DNA from: Thermoanaerobacter kivui | Lineage (GTDB): Bacteria > Bacillota > Thermoanaerobacteria > Thermoanaerobacterales > Thermoanaerobacteraceae | Length of the DNA: 64,000 bases | Assembly: GCF_000763575.1 (NCBI RefSeq) | Contig: NZ_CP009170.1 | Location: 583,501 to 647,500 of the forward strand | Direction: 5' to 3' | Part shown: piece after piece, positions 18,865-26,658 of the stretch | Position numbering within the stretch: position 1 is the first letter of the stretch | Layout of the letters: each line of letters opens with the position of its first letter | The notes under the pieces: generated by a model | What the model saw: only the letters and a program-made list of their open reading frames with translations | Database searches by the model: none | Told to the model about the DNA's origin: nothing | Position numbers and translations under genes: made by a program

Positions 18865-18942
18865 GGTGGATATAGTTCAGTTGGTTAGAGCGCCAGATTG
18901 TGGCTCTGGAGGTCGTGGGTTCAAGTCCCACTATCCACCCCA
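18865..18942 (+). tRNA. tRNA-His(GTG)
   Basis: Acceptor GTGGATA/TATCCAC with the extra 5' G opposite C73 that is diagnostic for His, anticodon arm CCAGA-TTGTGGC-TCTGG, encoded CCA. Confidence 0.96.
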
Positions 18943-18945
18943 TGC

Positions 18946-19020
18946 TGGGATGTAGCCAAGTGGTAAGGCACCAGACTTTGACTCTGGCATTCGTAGGTTC
19001 GAATCCTGCCATCCCAGCCA
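18946..19020 (+). tRNA. tRNA-Gln(TTG)
   Basis: Acceptor TGGGATG/CATCCCA, anticodon arm CCAGA-CTTTGAC-TCTGG, T-arm TTCGAAT, encoded CCA. The anticodon arm is duplicated in the leader at 18668. Confidence 0.97.
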
Positions 19021-19026
19021 ATACAT

Positions 19027-19102
19027 GACCCATTAGCTCAGGAGGTAGAGCACCTGCCTTTTAAGCAGGGTGTCCCGCGTTCGAGTCGCGGATGGGTCAC
19101 CA
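19027..19102 (+). tRNA. tRNA-Lys(TTT)
   Basis: Acceptor GACCCAT/ATGGGTC, anticodon arm CCTGC-CTTTTAA-GCAGG, T-arm TTCGAGT, encoded CCA. Confidence 0.97.
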
Positions 19103-19138
19103 TTTTCAAGAGATTACAGAGTAAGGGTTTAAATTTAA

Positions 19139-19225
19139 GCGGGAGTGGCGGAATTGGCAGACGCGCTAGATTCAGGTTCTAGTGCCTAAAGTGGCATATG
19201 GGTTCAAGTCCCTTCTCCCGCACCA
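19139..19225 (+). tRNA. tRNA-Leu(CAG)
   Basis: Acceptor GCGGGAG/CTCCCGC, anticodon arm CTAGA-TTCAGGT-TCTAG, long variable arm typical of Leu, encoded CCA. Confidence 0.97.
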
Positions 19226-19232
19226 TGAAAAT

Positions 19233-19308
19233 GCGGACATAGCTCAGTTGGTAGAGCATCACCTTGCCAAGGTGAGGGTCGCGAGTTCGAGTCTCGTTGT
19301 CCGCTCCA
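19233..19308 (+). tRNA. tRNA-Gly(GCC)
   Basis: Acceptor GCGGACA/TGTCCGC, anticodon arm TCACC-TTGCCAA-GGTGA, T-arm TTCGAGT, encoded CCA. Confidence 0.97.
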
Positions 19309-19323
19309 TTTTAATTAATTATT

Positions 19324-19400
19324 GCGCCCTTAGCTCAGTTGGATAGAGTGACAGGCTTCGAACCTGGAGGTCGTGGGTTCAAATCCTACAGGGCGCACCA
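19324..19400 (+). tRNA. tRNA-Arg(TCG)
   Basis: Acceptor GCGCCCT/AGGGCGC, anticodon loop CTTCGAA. The first pair of the anticodon stem (A27-G43) is mismatched and the D stem has a G-U pair, both tolerable. Encoded CCA. Confidence 0.92.
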
Positions 19401-19436
19401 GATGAAAGAAAGTTAAATAATAATATTATTTTCCGT

Positions 19437-19512
<76 letters not shown>

Positions 19513-19528
19513 GTATTTATGCGAAATG

Positions 19529-19562
19529 TAAGGGTATCGGCATTGTGTCGAACCCTTTTTGT
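19529..19562 (+). terminator. Terminator after the tRNA array
   Basis: AAGGGT.TCG ... CGA.ACCCTT stem followed by a T-run, 17 bases past tRNA-Lys(CTT). Confidence 0.7.
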
Positions 19563-19570
19563 GTGCGAAA

Positions 19571-19816
19571 TCAAAATAACATTTCCTCAACCTTTGCTGT
19601 AGCTTGTTTTTGCATATCAGGTAAAAGCACTTCGAATAATGCTCCTAGTCTATTGTAAGGACAGGCTTCTAAAAACTTTTTGGCTTGCTCTGGTGTTAGT
19701 ACTTTATTTTCTGCCTTGTTTGTTTTGGTAGATCTATATTGTCACACGGATTAGTTTTTATCATCTGCCATTTAATAGCTTGGCTTAATGCAATAAAGGA
19801 AGAAACAAAATTGCCA
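19571..19816 (-). pseudogene. Tyrosine recombinase (phage/ICE integrase) remnant
   Basis: On the minus strand the sequence reads IALSQAIKWQMIKTNPCDNI, then after a one-base shift LTPEQAKKFLEACPYNRLGA. It then jumps straight to PDMQKQATAKVEEMLF and a stop. These are the end of the arm/core-binding domain, the start of the catalytic domain and the extreme C-terminus of the Int/Xer family. The Arg...His-x-x-Arg...Tyr catalytic region between is deleted. Lying next to tRNA-Lys(CTT), it is the expected position for the integrase that used that site. Confidence 0.8.
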
Positions 19817-19843
19817 TATATGAAGTGTGAAAAAGGCTTAAAG

Positions 19844-19878
19844 AAAAGACTGGGAGAATATTTTCCTGGTCTTTTTTG
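19844..19878 (+). terminator. Intrinsic terminator upstream of the PTS regulator gene
   Basis: AAGACTGGGA ... TCCTGGTCTT stem followed by TTTTTT. Confidence 0.7.
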
Positions 19879-19931
19879 TTTTATCTTTTGATATAGTTAC
19901 CACATTAAATGTGGTAAAAGGGTGATTAATT

Positions 19932-20987
19932 ATGGATAGGATACTTGAGATTATAAATATGCTTTTAAATAGCGAACAGCCACTTACGGTTGATTATATC
20001 GCAAATACACTGAAAGTATCGAATAAAACAATAAGGAATGATTTAAAAAAAGCTGAAGAATTTGTACAACAAAAAGGCGTAAAAATTATCAAAAAACCAA
20101 GAGTAGGTATTGTACTAGAGGGGCCTAGAAATAAAAAGCTTGAGCTTGCTGATGAGATTAAAAAGAGTTTAGACTTTGAAGAACCTTTTTCGCCTGAAGC
20201 AAGAAAAAACTACATTTTAAAGCGATTGTTTATGAGTAAAGGAAGTGTAACTACAAAAGAACTAGCGGAGGAACTTTATGTAAGTAGGGTTACAATACAC
20301 AAAGACTTACAAAGTGTTGAAAAATGGCTTAACAAATTTAATCTAAAACTTCTAAAAAAACCTAACTATGGCATTAAAGTGGTAGGCGATGAAGAGAATT
20401 GGCGAAATGCAGTGGCAAGCTTAATTGTTTCAACTAAAGAACAAAAAGAATTAAAAGAATTTTTATATAATGATTACACTGGTAGGATAGATTATAGAAC
20501 ATTAATGCAATTAAGGGAACTTTTTGATATTGATTACAAGCAACTTGAAAAAATAGTTAGTAATGCTGAATCAAAACTCAAATTTAGATTTTCGGATGAG
20601 GCTTTTATAAGTTTGGTTATACATGTAGCTATTTCTATCGAAAGACTAAAGCATAAAAAAGATGTTAAATTATCAAAGGCGGTCTTAAATAATCTAAAGC
20701 AAAAAGATGAATATGTAATAGCTCAACAGATGGCGAAAGAGATAGAAGCGAAATTTAATGTAGTTCTTCCTGAATCAGAAATAGGATATATTGTATTGCA
20801 TATCATTGGTACTAAAATGCAGCAAAATAAAATTGAAGATGTGAATTTAGAGTTGGAAGATGAAGAAAGTATTGAGCTAGCGGTTATTATGTCAAAAGAA
20901 ATTATAAATATTGCTGAAAGGGCATTATCTCTTGATTTAAGCAATGATAAGCAATTGTTAAATGGTACAAAGAAGAGGCAATTATAA
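19932..20987 (+). pseudogene. BglG/LicR-type PTS regulator, truncated after PRD1
   Basis: 351 residues remain of a family that normally exceeds 600. Two N-terminal HTH domains (YIANTLKVSNKTIRNDL, ELAEELYVSRVTIHKDL) and the first PTS regulation domain (FISLVIHVAISIERLKHKKD, PESEIGYIVLHIIG) are intact. PRD2 begins (LDLSNDKQLLNG) and breaks at about 20964, where sequence of a downstream EIIA gene begins in another frame. A deletion of the regulator's 3' part and the EIIA gene's start would explain this. It may still bind DNA but cannot be normally phospho-regulated. Confidence 0.8.
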
Positions 20988-21370
20988 AATTGGCGGAATT
21001 AGCGCAAAAAGAAGGGAAAATAACTTCTGTAGAGGAGTATGCGAGAAGTGTGCTTGATAGAGAAAAAGCATATACAACGGGGGTGGGGAATGGAATCGCA
21101 ATACCACATGGAAAATCAAAAGCTGTAAAGGAGGCGATGATAGTATTTGGTAAAACAACTGATGGAATAGAATGGGATTCATTAGATGGCAAACCTGTCA
21201 ATTTAATTTTTCTCTTAGGGGTGCCTGAAGAAAATGTGGATAATGTTCATCTTAAGATATTGTCACAGTTATCACGAAAATTAATGAATGATAGTTTTAT
21301 TGAAATGCTAAAAAAAGCAGTAACTGTCGAGGAAATTTTAAATGCTTTAAGTGATATCCAAGTAAGTTAA
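20969..21370 (+). pseudogene. PTS fructose-type EIIA domain, 5'-truncated
   Basis: From EEAIIKLAELAQKEGKI onward this is a standard EIIA(Fru) domain with the phospho-acceptor His in GIAIPHGKSKAV. About the first 20 residues are missing and no ribosome site precedes the remaining frame (first possible start TTG 20990). EIIA passes phosphate from HPr to EIIB. Produced by the same deletion that cut the regulator. Confidence 0.75.
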
Positions 21371-21411
21371 AAATAAACAAAAACAAAATAGATAAGGAGG
21401 ATAAAAATACG

Positions 21412-21968
21412 ATGAACGAAGAATTAAAAAGGATTAGAGAATATTTAATGACAGGCGTATCTTACATGATACCTATAGTTGTCATAGGTGGTGTTTTAAT
21501 AGCTTTTTCAATTGCATTAAGTGGTGTGCAGGCTGGTAAAGGTGCAGTTGTTACAAATCCAGTGTTAAAAAGTATGATGGATATTGGTACAGCTTCTTTT
21601 GGGATGGGTGTTGCTACATTGTTAGCACCAAACAAGTACACTAAAGCAGAAAAGGAAGCAGGGTATGGTGCACTTGCAATGGGGATGATTGGTATCACAG
21701 AAGGTGCTATACCTTTTGCTGCAGCCGATCCATTAAGAGTAATACCATCTATAATGGTAGGCTCATCTATAGGTGCTGCGATAGCAGCAATAGGGAAGGT
21801 TGGAGACCATGCACCACATGGTGGACCTATTGTGTTACCAGTTGTAGATAATAAAATCATGTTTATAGTAGCTGTACTAATAGGTATTGCGGTTACTCAT
21901 TAATGGTAAATGCATTAAAAAAACCTGTTATTGAAGAAGTTGAAGATGAAAGTGAAGTTGCTGAGTAA
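21412..21968 (+). pseudogene. PTS fructose/mannose-type EIIC permease, internally deleted and frameshifted
   Basis: Starts correctly (GATAAGGAGG, then MNEELKRIREYLMTGVSYMI) but MMDIGTASF joins directly to GMGVATLLAPNKY. The central membrane segments of a protein normally near 350 residues are lost. At 21903 a one-base loss gives an early stop; the true tail (LMVNALKKPVIEEVEDESEV) follows in the next frame to 21968. Two separate lesions make it non-functional. Confidence 0.85.
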
Positions 21969-22032
21969 AACTAAAAATAGTTTCAAGATTATGTAAATAA
22001 TTTACAAAATTTTATAGAAAGAGGGATGGAAT

Positions 22033-22344
22033 ATGAAAATAGTTGCAGTTACAGCTTGTCCTACAGGTATTGCTCATACCTATATGGCGGCTGAAGCATT
22101 AGAGAGTGCAGCAAAAAAACTTGGGCACAAAATTAAAGTTGAAACGCAAGGTTCAATTGGCATAGAGAATAAAATAACTCAGAAGGAAGTTGATGAAGCA
22201 GATCTTGTTATTTTCGCAGCAGATGTAGCAGTTAAAGAAGAATCTCGATTTAAAGATAAGCCCATCTATAAAGTTGAAGCTCAAAAAGCTATAAAAAACG
22301 CTAAAGCTGTTATTGAAGAAGCATTGAAATTGGTTAATAAATAA
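22033..22344 (+). CDS. PTS fructose-type EIIB component
   Basis: 103 residues, intact. The phosphocysteine Cys9 lies in VTACPTGIAHTYMAAEAL, the family signature. It would take phosphate from EIIA and pass it to sugar at EIIC, both of which are broken here, so it is an orphan. RBS GAAAGAGGGATGG. Fructose or mannose specificity cannot be told from EIIB alone. Confidence 0.9.
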   Translation: MKIVAVTACPTGIAHTYMAAEALESAAKKLGHKIKVETQGSIGIENKITQKEVDEADLVIFAADVAVKEESRFKDKPIYKVEAQKAIKNAKAVIEEALKLVNK

Positions 22345-22360
22345 AGAACTGATTGTTGAG

Positions 22361-22390
22361 TCAGGAAAGGGATTGCCTTTCCTGATTTTA
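22361..22390 (+). terminator. Terminator after the EIIB gene
   Basis: TCAGGAAAGG, GATT(G), CCTTTCCTGA stem followed by TTTT. The next 246 bp to 22636 show no recognisable feature. Confidence 0.75.
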
Positions 22391-22636
22391 CTTTTGCGGC
22401 TATCTAAAAATGATTTGTCAAATTTGCTTTATTTTTTTATTTTATCTTGAATTCGGCAGGTAAAATAACAAAATAGCTGAATAGAGGCATAAGGAAGTTA
22501 ACTGTAAAAAGCAATATAGCAATTGTTACCACAGTGAAACTATATAATTTTCAAGTGCAAAGTTCGCAATAAAGCATCAATATTTTATATTTATGGAAGT
22601 TAAATTTTAATTTGCCTACTACTTGCCAAATCTAAG

Positions 22637-23188
22637 TTAAAATTCAAGAAATAAAATATCTTTTCCTGTTTCCAAGTCTATTATTTGGACAGTTCTCTCT
22701 TCAATAAGTCCTACCGAATTAATTTCATCCTCACGTTTGCTGAGAGATGTTGAACCGGGATTAATCAATACACAACTATCGATTTTTTTTAGTAGAGGAA
22801 TATGGGTATGTCCTGTCACAAAAAAATCTAATTTATATTTACGAATTAAATTATGTATATCTTCATCGGAAATATTATGACCATGTTGAATCATGAATCT
22901 CTTTCCGTGAATTATAGAGAAAACATAGGGTGTTTGTATAGGGATATCAAGCATCATTTGGTCTACAAAGGCATCACAATTCCCTTGAGCAATGAGCAAA
23001 GGAATAGGACAGGTATTTAATGCATTCGAAAGTTTTTGTGGATTATATCCTTCAGGAATTGAATTACGTGGTCCATGGTATAATACATCACCTGCATGAA
23101 AAATAACTTCTGTCTTATTTAAAAAATTCCACGCTTTTTCCCATGATTTATAATCTCCGTGAGTATCACTTATAATACCAATTTTCAT
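22637..23188 (-). CDS. yfcE: YfcE-family phosphodiesterase
   Basis: 183-residue calcineurin-like metallophosphoesterase with the full metal-site set: IISDTHGDY, FHAGDVLYHGPRN, AQGNCD, IQHGH and TGHTH. The DVLYHGPRN block matches the E. coli YfcE type rather than the MJ0936 type at 18001. RBS GAAGGGAG on the minus strand. Physiological substrate unknown. Intact despite lying in the decayed island. Confidence 0.9.
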   Translation of the reverse strand: MKIGIISDTHGDYKSWEKAWNFLNKTEVIFHAGDVLYHGPRNSIPEGYNPQKLSNALNTCPIPLLIAQGNCDAFVDQMMLDIPIQTPYVFSIIHGKRFMIQHGHNISDEDIHNLIRKYKLDFFVTGHTHIPLLKKIDSCVLINPGSTSLSKREDEINSVGLIEERTVQIIDLETGKDILFLEF

Positions 23189-23275
23189 AGAAAATACATC
23201 TCCCTTCTTAAAAGTTCTTTTATATTATTTTACCACAAATATTTGTTCTTTAAATGGGTGGGGAGTGGCTGGATG

Positions 23276-23358
23276 GTGTAAAGTTTTTGTAGGAAACAGT
23301 TTAAATAAACTTTTCATTAAAAGATTTTAACGTCGCTTCTCCTACACAAATTTTACGC
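23276..23358. repeat. Solo pair of IS-like inverted ends
   Basis: GTGTAAAGTTTTTGTAGGAA (23276-23295) faces a diverged reverse complement at 23334-23358. Only about 34 bp lie between. It looks like an insertion sequence collapsed to its ends. The flanking 23189-23275 and 23359-23579 contain nothing else recognisable except a short CCCAC/GTGGG hairpin. Confidence 0.4.
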
Positions 23359-23579
23359 TTTCAAAAAATATGCCCACAACTTGAGTGGGTACTAATATTT
23401 TGGTACATACATTTCTCTCCTCTGATTGCATTTTATTGTACAATGTAAAATGCTGTTATACATGAAATACCCCGTTTTTTTAGGTTAACCATTGACAGTT
23501 AACATTTTTCTCCAAATACACCTTATTGAAAGGTATACCTATTTTTTTACGTTATTCCGGAAATACTTATTTTCCTTGA

Positions 23580-23702
23580 TTTTTTTAACCAGCCTGATAT
23601 TGTTAATTTTGATATGCCATATTCGCTGCTCAACTCTAACACACTTACTGCCAAACCCGTAGTGGACTTTCACCACCAAGTTATCGCCCATGCCGGGCGC
23701 AC
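23580..23702 (-). mobile_element. Group II intron 5' remnant (class C-like)
   Basis: On the minus strand, from 23702, the sequence opens GTGCGCCCGGCATGGGCG and continues through GGTGGTGAAAGTCCACTA, the conserved 5' end and domain I start of bacterial group II introns. It lies immediately after the T-run of the nitroreductase terminator, the insertion preference of class C introns. No reverse transcriptase ORF and no domain V were found, so only a 5' fragment is left. The lower boundary is a guess. Confidence 0.7.
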
Positions 23703-23705
23703 AAG

Positions 23706-23738
23706 AAAAAACTCCATTCCAGTTGAATGGAGTTTTAA
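23706..23738 (-). terminator. Terminator of the nitroreductase gene (bidirectional)
   Basis: ACTCCATTC, 5-base loop, GAATGGAGT, with T-runs on both strands. On the minus strand it lies 20 bp after the nitroreductase stop. Confidence 0.85.
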
Positions 23739-23757
23739 AATTATCATCGAACCAAAG

Positions 23758-24312
23758 TTATCGTATATAATTCACTACATCCTTTTTTCTTTCAGGTGTC
23801 TTAAGCTCCTTTTTCAGGTCTGGATATCCTAAGGCTACGGTAAAATATGGTTTATAGCCCTCCGGGAGATTGAGCTTTGCTACTTCCTCTTCCATTTCAA
23901 AGAGGAAGCTTGTGAGCCCTAACCAGCATGAGCCTAATCCAATACTGTGAGCGGCTAGCAGCATGTTTTGAATGGCTGCACAACAATCCGCTAAGGGCGA
24001 ATAGGCATCCTTTCTACCGGAAACCACCACGAGTGTAGGTGCGTTATAGAAAAGATGCAGTTTTTCACTTCGGCCCATGCTGGATATCCAATCTATATCC
24101 GATTTTGCCATGGCTTCCTTGGTAACCCTACTGAAATGATCGATCAATTCTTTATTTTGTATTACGGTAAAGTGCCAGGGTTGCTCATTGTGGCCACTGG
24201 GTGCATAAATGGCCGCTTCCAGTATTAAATTAAGCTCTTCATCTTTTATCTGCTCAGGTTTGAATTTCCTTATGCTTCTTCTCGTCTTGATAGCAGAAAT
24301 AACCTCGTTCAT
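23758..24312 (-). CDS. Nitroreductase family protein
   Basis: 184-residue FMN-dependent oxidoreductase. Motifs: IKTRRSIRKF at the N-terminus (FMN phosphate-binding Arg residues), APSGHNEQPWHFTV, and AAHSIGLGSCWLGL near the C-terminus. The frame extends upstream by 51 codons without a ribosome site; the ATG at 24312, behind AAAGGATG, gives the family's normal N-terminus. Substrate unknown (nitro compounds, quinones or others). Confidence 0.9.
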   Translation of the reverse strand: MNEVISAIKTRRSIRKFKPEQIKDEELNLILEAAIYAPSGHNEQPWHFTVIQNKELIDHFSRVTKEAMAKSDIDWISSMGRSEKLHLFYNAPTLVVVSGRKDAYSPLADCCAAIQNMLLAAHSIGLGSCWLGLTSFLFEMEEEVAKLNLPEGYKPYFTVALGYPDLKKELKTPERKKDVVNYIR

Positions 24313-24611
24313 TTTAACCCACATCCTTTCGCTTTGCTCAAGCACAAATTGTAATGAAAGTGTGCTATTGAGCGATATTTTTGATATAATTTCTTTAAAA
24401 TATATAGATATACTACAAAGCACGGAGGAGGGAGTGGAATTATTTTTACCACTCATTGGACTCAAGTCCGCATTTTAACATGTGTAGAATATCTTCTCAA
24501 GCACAAATAAGTGTGACTTTGATCACGTACACTAATCATTGTATAAGCAATTCCTTAGTGTTTTTGTGCTGGATATTCAGTCAATGTCTATATATTTTAA
24601 TTTTTATCTCT

Positions 24612-25150
24612 AGGGTTGATCAATCAGTCAAGATGAAGGTTTGCAGAAAACACTATGACTTTATCAATCTTTGTGTTTCTGAGTTGGATAAAGCCATTTC
24701 TCAATTAGCCAAACCTTATCAAGACTTGATTGATATCTCTGTTACCCTACCTGGCATAACCGAAAAATCGGCAACTTATATCATCGCTGAAATCGGCACG
24801 GATATGACAGTTTTTAAATCTGACAAGCACCTTTGCTCTTGGGCTGGTCTTACTCCTCAAAACAACGAAAGTGCAGGTAAGAAAAAATCTGTCCATGTCT
24901 CAAGAGCAGGTGTTTACTTAAAACCTCTCTTAATACAGTGTGCCAATGCAGCAATTAGGGATAAAAAGAATCCTTATTTTAGGATTAAATATGAACGTAT
25001 TAAAAAGCGCCGCGGTCATAAACGGGCAATTGTTGCTATTGCTCGTATGATCCTCACTTGTCTCTATTGCATAGGCAACAATATATTAAGAAAGCTATTA
25101 AACTTTTAGAAAAAGAAGGTTGTACTATTATCCCTCCAAAAATTACTTAA
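24612..25150 (+). pseudogene. IS110-family transposase, C-terminal remnant
   Basis: The Transposase_20 domain is recognisable: LPGITEKSATYIIAEIG, CSWAGLTPQNNESAGKKKS, LKPLLIQCANAAIRDKKNPY and KRRGHKRAIVAIARMIL. The N-terminal DEDD (RuvC-like) catalytic domain is absent. Near 25070 a frameshift moves the tail (KKAIKLLEKEGCTIIPPKIT) to another frame. The upstream sequence back to 24312 gives no recognisable product. Confidence 0.8.
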
Positions 25151-25571
25151 ACATTATATGTTACCATTATTTGGCTTTGGGCAGCTTCATTTGGTGCCCT
25201 TTTTGTCATGCCCAAATTTAACTATTTTACTTTCACACTAACCCCTCCTAATTCCATAATTACTTTTAGGTTTTTGCAGAACCCCAAAATCCTCATAAAT
25301 TAAGGGGTTCTGCTATATATTTTCAAAGGAATTCCCCCGCTTTTGTCAAATTCTTATATAGAGAAATACAAAATTCACAAAACGGAGGAAATCCTATGAA
25401 AAACAAAACTAAGCAATCATCTCTTTATATTGTTACTAATGGCTTAGGTGTTTAAAGCCATATAATGTCCATTTCAATTTCCTGATTGTAAGAGGGAAAA
25501 CTGCTTTTTTCCTTCACATAAATTCTGGTACCATTTGTCTTCATCAATACTTTAGAACCTCTGCGAGTAAT
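25151..25571. other. Intergenic stretch with a hairpin and two short ORFs
   Basis: Contains a stem AGAACCCC / GGGGTTCT (25278-25311) and a 19-codon ORF at 25396-25455 with a strong ACGGAGGAAA site (MKNKTKQSSLYIVTNGLGV), apparently the start of a gene cut off by a stop. A 30-codon ORF on the minus strand (about 25453-25545) has no recognisable match. Likely debris of one or more insertion sequences. Confidence 0.35.
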
Positions 25572-26069
25572 TCAAGCTGAAAGGCCATCGATTAATCTGA
25601 AAAATCTGTACATTGGCAAAAGAATCTCAGGGAAATCGGACGGCAGTCCATTCTCAAGATGATGATACTTTATCAAATAATACACCTTACTGTCTATATT
25701 ATATAACGCCTTGCTTAAATCAGCACTTCGAAATGCATGAAGATAACCCTTTTCAAACGCTTCTTTCGGATTTACTATATCTCCTATCTTCAAGTCCGGC
25801 TGTACTTTCCCGATATCATGCAGAATAACTGCCTGTACAAGTGCATTCTTATCCATCCCAGGTAACTCCATCAAACCTTGTCTAAAAGCGTCTGCAATTA
25901 ATTTAAGCATGTTTACGAGATACCTAAAACCACCATTCCTAATCACACCGGCTATCCTTACCATGTCTGTACTTTCGTCGTACTCATCCATATACTCTGG
26001 AATAGATTTTAATCGTGTCTCTATGCGCTGTGGTCCGGAAGCATGATCGTAATGCCGTTTCCACTTCAT
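25572..26069 (-). CDS. HD-domain protein
   Basis: 165 residues with HDIGK in the middle and YHHLENGLPSDFPEILLPMY near the C-terminus, the metal-binding pattern of HD-superfamily phosphohydrolases. Upstream RNGGFRYLVNMLKLIADAFR is helical. Shorter than most HD hydrolases and without another domain, so it may be a fragment. Substrate unknown. Monocistronic and divergent from the promoter at 26188. Confidence 0.6.
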   Translation of the reverse strand: MKWKRHYDHASGPQRIETRLKSIPEYMDEYDESTDMVRIAGVIRNGGFRYLVNMLKLIADAFRQGLMELPGMDKNALVQAVILHDIGKVQPDLKIGDIVNPKEAFEKGYLHAFRSADLSKALYNIDSKVYYLIKYHHLENGLPSDFPEILLPMYRFFRLIDGLSA

Positions 26070-26187
26070 TTTGACTACTTCTCAATTTTTGCATCATATT
26101 GTATTCCACTTTATATCGGGAAATGTAACTAAAAAGTTATTTGTCTCACCTAAAATATTCGTACTCATTCTTTTTTCTTTTTGCATA

Positions 26188-26216
26188 TTGACAAAACAAA
26201 GAAAAGCAAGTATAAT
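26188..26216 (+). promoter_or_regulatory. Perfect sigma-A promoter with no gene directly behind it
   Basis: TTGACA, 17-bp spacer, TATAAT. A terminator hairpin begins only about 20 bp past the predicted start. Confidence 0.7.
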
Positions 26217-26242
26217 TAATGCAGAAAGTAAATAGAAAAGAA

Positions 26243-26282
26243 GGCAAAGGCGCCTTTAGAAGAAAGGTGCCTTTGCTTTTTT
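26243..26282 (+). terminator. Strong terminator/attenuator hairpin
   Basis: GCAAAGGCGCCTTT, loop AGAAG, AAAGGTGCCTTTGC followed by TTTTTT. With the promoter at 26188 it delimits a predicted transcript of about 60 nt. Confidence 0.8.
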
Positions 26283-26658
26283 AATTATTAGCCCTCAAAT
26301 TTAATTTTCCATCAAACTTTATACCAAATATTATCTCCTAAAAAACCTTTTTAAAATATGAAGATCATTTTTATTATACCACAAATTAATTCAAATTTGA
26401 AAAAAGGAGCACAAGGAGGTGAAAATGGTTACTAATAGGACGTACCTAATGTATACTGAATATTTTAAGAAAAATAAAGAAAAATGAGAAAATCGTAGAT
26501 ATGTTTTTAAAATGATTATAATAGCCAGCAGAATTTGCAGCGGATTTGCACCCTTTTAAAAAGGAAAGGGGTGTAGCAGGACAGATTAGGTGCTTATAGC
26601 AAAAAAAGTGTAAGACTATTATTAAAAAACAGAAAATTTTAAAGGAGGATGGTAGGCC
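26283..26658 (+). other. Leader region before livK, with one short ORF
   Basis: A 20-codon ORF at 26425-26487 (MVTNRTYLMYTEYFKKNKEK) has a near-perfect AAGGAGGTGAAA site, so it could be translated as a leader peptide or be a gene remnant. A weak hairpin CACCCTTT / AAAGGGGTG lies at about 26548-26573. Nothing else was recognised in the 376 bp. Confidence 0.35.

Noticed and set aside
18689-19033. 114-residue open frame on the minus strand
   Set aside because: It is the antisense of the tRNA array; the protein would be a translation of tRNA genes, a known artefact.
21462-21860. 132-residue open frame on the minus strand
   Set aside because: Antisense to the EIIC remnant, with no ribosome site and no recognisable motif.
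23614-23832. 72-residue open frame
   Set aside because: Runs across the group II intron fragment and the nitroreductase terminator; no coding signal.
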